A DNA stretch of 64,000 bases from an uncultured Bacilli bacterium. GTDB lineage: Bacteria; Bacillota_I; Bacilli_A; RF39; UBA660. How positions within the stretch are numbered: position 1 is the stretch's first letter; every line of letters begins with the position of its first letter. The stretch is taken from positions 132,492 through 196,491 of the forward strand of contig CAKPDH010000003.1 in the NCBI GenBank assembly GCA_934148845.1. Reading direction: 5' to 3'. The notes under the pieces were generated by a model. That model had not been told where the DNA came from, did not search any database, and saw only the letters and a list, made by a program, of their open reading frames with translations. The position numbers and the translations under genes are program-made. Positions 59,579-64,000 of the stretch are shown in pieces.

Positions 59579-60634
59579 ATGATAGAAAGATTAGAAAATA
59601 TAGAGAAAAGATACAATGAAATAATGGAAGAATTAACTAATCCACTAGTACTTGGTGATATAAAAAAAACAACACAATTAAGTAAGGAACAATCTCAACT
59701 TCGTGAGAATTACGAAGCTTATCAAGAGTATAAAAAAGTAGTAAAGAACATTGGTGATGCAAAGGAACTTATGAAAGATCCTGAAATGGGTGAGTTCGCT
59801 CGCGAAGAATATAACACTAATGAAGAAAAAAGAAAGCAAATGGAAAAAGATTTTGAAATTATGTTGTTACCAAAAGATCCAAATGATGGCAAAGATGTTA
59901 TAGTTGAAATAAGAGGAGCAGCAGGAGGAGATGAAGCTAATATATTTGCTGGAGATCTTTATAGAATGTATAGTTATTATGCAGAAAAAGAAGGATGGAA
60001 GGTTGAAGAATTATCTAGTGAAGAAGGAGAAGCTGGAGGATATTCACAAGTTGAATTTAAAATTAAAGGCGATAATGTTTATTCAAAATTAAAATATGAA
60101 AGTGGATCTCATAGGGTTCAAAGAGTACCAGTTACCGAATCAAATGGAAGAATTCAAACATCTACAGCAACTGTTCTTGTAATGCCAGAAGTAGATGATA
60201 TAGATATAGAAATTAAGGATAGTGATCTTAGAATTGATACATACTGTGCATCAGGTCATGGAGGTCAGGGTGTAAATACAACACCATCTGCAGTGCGTAT
60301 TACACATATACCAACTAATACTGTTGTAACTTGTCAAAATCAAAGAAGTCAAATTCAAAATAAAGCAGAAGCTATGGAAGTTTTAAAATCTAGATTATAT
60401 CAAATGGAATTAGAACGTCAAGAACAAGAATTGGGCAGTGAAAGAAGAAATAAAATCGGCACTGGTGATAGATCAGAAAAAATAAGAACTTATAATTATC
60501 CTCAAAATAGAGTTACTGATCATAGAATAGGATTTTCAACTATGCAATTAGAACGTGTTATGGATGGAGATTTAGATGATATAATAAATGCATTAATTAC
60601 GGAGGATCAGGCAAGAAAGTTAAGAGGAGAATAA
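59579..60634 (+). CDS. prfA: Peptide chain release factor 1
   Basis: 351 aa from the ATG at 59579 after GGAAGGAAG; the upstream frame overlaps the promoter. The codon-recognition region lies in domain 2 and the catalytic GGQ in [36 protein letters not shown] is shown here as the C-terminal landmark, slightly shorter in the chain: [21 protein letters not shown]1 reads UAA and UAG; TGA stops elsewhere in the window imply RF2 is encoded in the genome too. hemK/prmC and tdk, often adjacent, are absent. Confidence 0.96.
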   Translation: MIERLENIEKRYNEIMEELTNPLVLGDIKKTTQLSKEQSQLRENYEAYQEYKKVVKNIGDAKELMKDPEMGEFAREEYNTNEEKRKQMEKDFEIMLLPKDPNDGKDVIVEIRGAAGGDEANIFAGDLYRMYSYYAEKEGWKVEELSSEEGEAGGYSQVEFKIKGDNVYSKLKYESGSHRVQRVPVTESNGRIQTSTATVLVMPEVDDIDIEIKDSDLRIDTYCASGHGGQGVNTTPSAVRITHIPTNTVVTCQNQRSQIQNKAEAMEVLKSRLYQMELERQEQELGSERRNKIGTGDRSEKIRTYNYPQNRVTDHRIGFSTMQLERVMDGDLDDIINALITEDQARKLRGE

Positions 60635-60667
60635 AATAATCAAGCAAAATTTTGCTTGATTATTTTA
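60632..60667. terminator. Bidirectional terminator between prfA and the amidoligase gene
   Basis: Perfect 36-base palindrome centred at 60649/60650 with TAAAATAATCAAGCAAAA as its left half; both genes end at it. Confidence 0.85.
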
Positions 60668-61667
60668 ATGTAAAAGTTTTAGCTTTTTCTAAAGTAGTTT
60701 TACCTATATCAAAGTTTTTAATATATTGTCTTAAAAAGTATATTTTATCTATATTAGTATCAAATATTAAATCACATAAACATATAGCTTTTTCTAAATA
60801 TATTTTTCTATAATCTAAAATATTTATATCATTAGACATATTATTTATTTTGTTATTAAATAGATAGTTAATATATTCATAATTAAAATTATCACTTTTA
60901 CAAAATTTAACTAAATGTAATATAAAATTAATATTATTTTGTAATATAATATGATCAAATGTACCATTTGGGACCCTAAATTCTAAAGTGTTTTTTTCAT
61001 AGAAATCATAAAAATCCAAAACATTTTGAAAATTTATAGCCATATTTCTAGAATCTTTTAAATTACTAATTACTTTATATAATTCTATATTTTCAAGTTC
61101 TGTTACTTGTTTTACTAGAATGTTTGATATGGGACGAGCATATAATTTTATTGATTTTCTTTCTGTTAAAAATTCACCATATAAAAATCTATAAATAACA
61201 TCTTCAAAAATTACCCATAATTTAAATAAATTAGACCAAGTATTTTTTTTGCTACCTAAATAATTAGCGTCTATATGTATATGAGATGAACAATTATCTA
61301 AATTTTTAGAATATTTATAAACTATTTCACATATTTTTTTTAAGTCTTCAAAACATTCTTTATTATTACTAAGTATTGGCGTTGCAATTTCTCCACCATT
61401 AATAAGTGTCATATCACTTTTTATATCCCAATTATTTAAATTAAATGTATAAAATCCAAGATCATGCTCTACCGCATGTAAGTTAGCTTCTTCAAATTCG
61501 ATTTCACATCCAAAATTTATAGAATCAGTATTTAGTTTAGATCTATATTTTAACAAAAATTTATTTATATAAAATAAAATTTCATTTAATTCATATCCCT
61601 TAAAATCACTAATTTTATCATTATCATTTTCATTTAGTAATTTAAATATAGTATAGTTATTTTCCAT
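60660..61667 (-). CDS. Amidoligase-family (PF12224-like) protein
   Basis: 335 aa. Blocks fit the putative amidoligase family of the COOH-NH2 ligase (glutamine-synthetase-like) fold: FGCEIEFEEA near residue 48, WDIKSDMTLINGGEIATPIL, CSSHIHIDANYLG and TLEFRVPNGTFD. The glutamates and histidines are the expected metal and ATP ligands. Such enzymes join carboxyl and amino groups of peptides or envelope components; the substrate is unknown. GGTGG precedes the ATG. Genes downstream on the other strand are glycosyltransferases, but they are not in the same operon. Confidence 0.78.
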   Translation of the reverse strand: MENNYTIFKLLNENDNDKISDFKGYELNEILFYINKFLLKYRSKLNTDSINFGCEIEFEEANLHAVEHDLGFYTFNLNNWDIKSDMTLINGGEIATPILSNNKECFEDLKKICEIVYKYSKNLDNCSSHIHIDANYLGSKKNTWSNLFKLWVIFEDVIYRFLYGEFLTERKSIKLYARPISNILVKQVTELENIELYKVISNLKDSRNMAINFQNVLDFYDFYEKNTLEFRVPNGTFDHIILQNNINFILHLVKFCKSDNFNYEYINYLFNNKINNMSNDINILDYRKIYLEKAICLCDLIFDTNIDKIYFLRQYIKNFDIGKTTLEKAKTFTLK

Positions 61668-61768
61668 AAAACCACCAAAGTGGTATATTACTCTAATTAT
61701 TAGTTATTGTCAATTTGCTTTTTAAATTTTGTTATGATAATATTAGATTACTGGATAAGGAGGCAAAT

Positions 61769-62833
61769 ATGAGTCTTATTAGTATTATAATACCAATTTA
61801 TAATGTTGAAAAATATTTAAAAGGATGTTTAGAATCAATTATTAATCAAACTATTAAAAATATAGAAATAATTTTAATAGACGATGGATCTACTGATAGA
61901 AGTGGAATAATATGCGATGAATATAAAATTAAGGATAATAGAATTAAAGTAATACATAAAGAAAATGAAGGACTTTCTAGTGCTAGAAACGCAGGACTTG
62001 CAGTCGCACGTGGTGAGTATATTATGTTTTGTGATCCTGATGATTTATATTTTCCTAGTAGTTGTGAGGTTATGTTAAATGAAATAATAAAAACTCATGC
62101 AGACTATGTAATAGGTAATTATAAAAATATGGATGAAGATGGAAAACCTTGGGATTTTCCTGTATTCAGTTTAGATAAATATAAGAATTTTAAATTGGAT
62201 ATAAAAGATCATAAGAATTCATTTTTTATAATGAATTCAAGTGTTTGTAATAAAATATTTAGAAAATCTTTTATAGATAAATATAAGTTAGAATTTGTAG
62301 AAAAAGTGCCAGCAGAAGATGCTATATTTACAACTTTTCTATTTATAAAATCTAAAAATGTATACTATATAAATGATGTTATGTATTTATATAGACAAAG
62401 AAAAGGAGATTCTATATCTACTAATTCTGGTGTAGAATATTTTAAGGGAATTAATAAAGCTTATAAAATTATATATGAAAATTTTATGAATAGTTCTGAA
62501 ATTAATTTTTATAGATGCTTTTATGCTAAAAGTATGACTTATATATTATATAAGTTTATTGACTCAGATAATTTAAATGATGATGATAGAATATATATAT
62601 TATCTAAAATGAGATGGTTTTTTAAATTGAGTCAAGATTTAAATGTTCCAGCATGTCAGAAATCACTTTCGTTTATTATTTCTAGAATAATAGATGGTGA
62701 TTATAAGACTGTTATTGATATGTGTAAAATAATTAAAGATATTAGAAAATATTTACCAAAAGAAATAAAAGAGGGAATGTCCAAACCGAAACAAGAAATG
62801 TATGATAATTTATTTAAAGAGGTAGAAAAATGA
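61769..62833 (+). CDS. Glycosyltransferase family 2 protein
   Basis: 354 aa from the ATG at 61769 after AAGGAGGC; the longer frame covers the ribosome site. N-terminal GT-A domain: ISIIIPIYNVEKYLKGCL, ILIDDGSTDRSG, NEGLSSARNAGL and FCDPDDLY (DXD-type metal site). AEDAIFTTFLF is the typical acceptor-side ED motif. C-terminal part is helical, with no membrane segment. It probably adds sugars to a surface polysaccharide or glycoprotein. It overlaps the next glycosyltransferase gene by four bases. Confidence 0.9.
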   Translation: MSLISIIIPIYNVEKYLKGCLESIINQTIKNIEIILIDDGSTDRSGIICDEYKIKDNRIKVIHKENEGLSSARNAGLAVARGEYIMFCDPDDLYFPSSCEVMLNEIIKTHADYVIGNYKNMDEDGKPWDFPVFSLDKYKNFKLDIKDHKNSFFIMNSSVCNKIFRKSFIDKYKLEFVEKVPAEDAIFTTFLFIKSKNVYYINDVMYLYRQRKGDSISTNSGVEYFKGINKAYKIIYENFMNSSEINFYRCFYAKSMTYILYKFIDSDNLNDDDRIYILSKMRWFFKLSQDLNVPACQKSLSFIISRIIDGDYKTVIDMCKIIKDIRKYLPKEIKEGMSKPKQEMYDNLFKEVEK

Positions 62834-63822
62834 GAAAGAAAATAGCTCTTATAGTAGATCTTGAGGATTGGGCTTTTTCGATAGAAGCAAATCTTTTAAA
62901 AGAAAAATTAAAAAAGTACTATGATATAGATATTTATGCTTTAAGTAATTATAATAATGATTTATTTGATATACTTGAAGAAGTAAAAAAATATGATATT
63001 ATTCATTTCTTTTGGAGAAAAGTATTATTAGATTTTGAAAGTGAATCATTCAAACAAAAAATAATAGATAATAATTATGATTATTTTGAATATATAAAAA
63101 TTTGTAATAAAATATCAACTGGAATATATGATCATTTATTTATAGATGAAACTGATAAATATAAAAATATATTTACTAAATATTGTAAAAAATATTATAC
63201 TTGTTCTAAAAAATTAGAAGAAATATATAATAGTATAGATTACCCAAAACCATATGGAACAATTCATGACACTTTTGATAGTACTCTTTTTAAAAATAAA
63301 AATAAAAAGAGAGATAAACTTGTAATAGGATGGGTTGGAAATAGTAAATGGAATATTAAATATAAAGATTTTAAGGGATTTTATTCTATATTAGAACCTG
63401 TAGTTGATAGTCTTATAGAAGAAGGATATAATATAGAAAAAAATTATGCAGATAAGAATATTATATTTAGAACTAACCGTGAGATGCCTGATTATTATAA
63501 TTCAATAGATATATGCGTAATAGCTTCAATAAGTGAAGGAACTCCAAGACCACTACTTGAAGCTATGAGTTGTGGATGTGCTATAATTTCTACAGATGTT
63601 GGAATTGTAAAAGAAGTAGTTGGACCTATACAAAGTGAGTATATAATAGGTGAAAGAGTTAATGATAATATAATAAAGCAAAGATTAAAAGAAAAAATAA
63701 TATATTTATATAATAATAGAGATATTCTAAATAAAATAAAGGAAGAAAATATTATTTATAGTAAAAAATGTGATATTGATCATACATATTTAGAATATAA
63801 AAAATATTTTGATTCATTTTAA
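62830..63822 (+). CDS. Glycosyltransferase, GT-B fold (family 4-like)
   Basis: 330 aa. The C-terminal nucleotide-sugar domain is clear: VIGWVGNSKWNIKYKDFKG, MPDYYNSIDICVIASISEGTP, PLLEAMSCGCAIISTDVG. The two glutamates in the E-G-T-P...E-A-M context match the EX7E motif of GT4 enzymes. ATG overlaps the upstream stop (ATGA), so both enzymes probably act in the same pathway. The acceptor is unknown. A strong terminator follows. Confidence 0.88.
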   Translation: MRKKIALIVDLEDWAFSIEANLLKEKLKKYYDIDIYALSNYNNDLFDILEEVKKYDIIHFFWRKVLLDFESESFKQKIIDNNYDYFEYIKICNKISTGIYDHLFIDETDKYKNIFTKYCKKYYTCSKKLEEIYNSIDYPKPYGTIHDTFDSTLFKNKNKKRDKLVIGWVGNSKWNIKYKDFKGFYSILEPVVDSLIEEGYNIEKNYADKNIIFRTNREMPDYYNSIDICVIASISEGTPRPLLEAMSCGCAIISTDVGIVKEVVGPIQSEYIIGERVNDNIIKQRLKEKIIYLYNNRDILNKIKEENIIYSKKCDIDHTYLEYKKYFDSF

Positions 63823-63848
63823 ATATAGAACCTGTTCTATATTTTTTT
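63821..63848 (+). terminator. Terminator after the glycosyltransferases
   Basis: Perfect stem AAATATAGAAC/GTTCTATATTT with a two-base CT gap, then Ts. Confidence 0.8.
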
Positions 63849-63849
63849 A

Positions 63850-63878
63850 TTGCTTTTTAAAAAATTAAGTGATAAAAT
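63850..63878 (+). promoter_or_regulatory. Promoter of the last surface-protein gene
   Basis: TTGCTT, 17-nt spacer, TAAAAT with upstream TG. Confidence 0.5.
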
Positions 63879-63901
63879 TAATGTGTAAACTAGGAGGATA
63901 T

Positions 63902-64000
63902 ATGAAAAATAAAAAAATAACAGTAGCTGCACTAATAGTAGCAGTATTAAGTCTTTCAATAGGATTTGCAGCATTTTCAAATAGTTTAAATATTAAAAGT
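63902..64000 (+). CDS. Surface protein with SipW/TasA-like N-terminus, 3' end outside the window
   Basis: Only 33 codons are visible. ATG follows AGGAGGATAT. The sequence KKITVAALIVAVLSLSIGF followed by AAFSNSLNIKS is the same signal type as in the 433-aa protein at 44242 (LSIGFSALSKVLNIE). This implies a family of exported surface proteins in this genome. The rest of the protein cannot be judged. Confidence 0.7.
   Translation, partial: MKNKKITVAALIVAVLSLSIGFAAFSNSLNIKS

Noticed and set aside
1..64000. Mollicutes genetic code (TGA as tryptophan)
   Set aside because: yabG, pduL and the hydrolase gene end at TGA in the expected places, and tryptophan is written TGG throughout.
1..64000. tRNA genes, rRNA, CRISPR arrays, insertion sequences, prophage
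   Set aside because: I saw no cloverleaf other than the tmRNA ends, no regular spaced repeats and no transposase, integrase or phage structural gene.

Overview
The window is AT-rich bacterial DNA from a low-G+C Gram-positive spore former. Its gene content and order match Bacilli: rimP-nusA-rnpM-infB-rbfA, rpsT next to gpr, yabP-yabQ-divIC, yabG-veg, a spoVID-like gene followed by a ysxE-like gene, and yrrN-yrrO-greA. TGA is a stop codon in several genes, so the Mollicutes code does not apply. Small intergenic gaps, many lineage-specific AT-rich proteins and short leaders suggest an uncultured, host-associated Bacilli lineage with a modest genome. That placement is inference. There is no sign of a phage, plasmid or insertion sequence.

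Layout. 1-4.6 kb: RNase R (cut by the window edge), a CapA-like protein, a frameshifted small membrane gene, smpB, nfo and a YqfT-like gene. 4.6-13.6 kb: class B PBP, rpmG, efp, recD2, a decayed PlsC-like acyltransferase, two U32 proteins of tRNA hydroxylation and greA. 13.7-18.5 kb: a hydrolase, queA, a kinase-fold gene, miaA and a CofE-like ligase. 18.5-28.6 kb: spoIVA (reverse), lon with three unknown coupled genes, a HerA-like ATPase and the SpoVID/YsxE pair. 28.1-34.5 kb: two reverse membrane genes, then the rimP-nusA-rnpM-deaminase-deaminase-infB-rbfA operon. 34.5-41.2 kb: transglutaminase-like protein, rpsT, gpr, an isolated pseudopilin, der, a membrane protein, a structured non-coding region, a CotD-like coat gene and a cysteine synthase. 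41.2-48.4 kb: two small membrane genes, a cadC-cadA operon with a visible operator, a surface protein, a truncated beta-helix surface gene, an unknown gene and a substrate-binding protein. 48.4-57.5 kb: pcrA, two unknown genes, spoVG, yabP-yabQ-divIC, lemA, gerQ, pduL, two near-duplicate VirB2-like membrane genes, yabG and veg. 57.5-64 kb: tmRNA, an unknown 521-aa protein, prfA, an amidoligase-like protein, two glycosyltransferases and the start of another surface protein.

How genes work together. RNase R, SmpB and tmRNA, the core of trans-translation, are all here. EF-P, RimP, RbfA, IF2, S20, L33, RF1, QueA, MiaA and the TrhP pair serve translation and tRNA modification. SpoIVA, SpoVID-like, YsxE-like, Gpr, SpoVG, YabP, YabQ, YabG, GerQ and CotD-like proteins show a genuine endospore programme.

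Most unusual points: (1) a roughly 380-nt promoter-to-terminator region with several long perfect hairpins and no ORF (39.45-39.83 kb); (2) a 103-bp perfect inverted copy of part of the substrate-binding protein gene, replacing the 5' end of the beta-helix gene; (3) tandem VirB2-like genes with 579 identical bases at the 3' ends but different outer domains.
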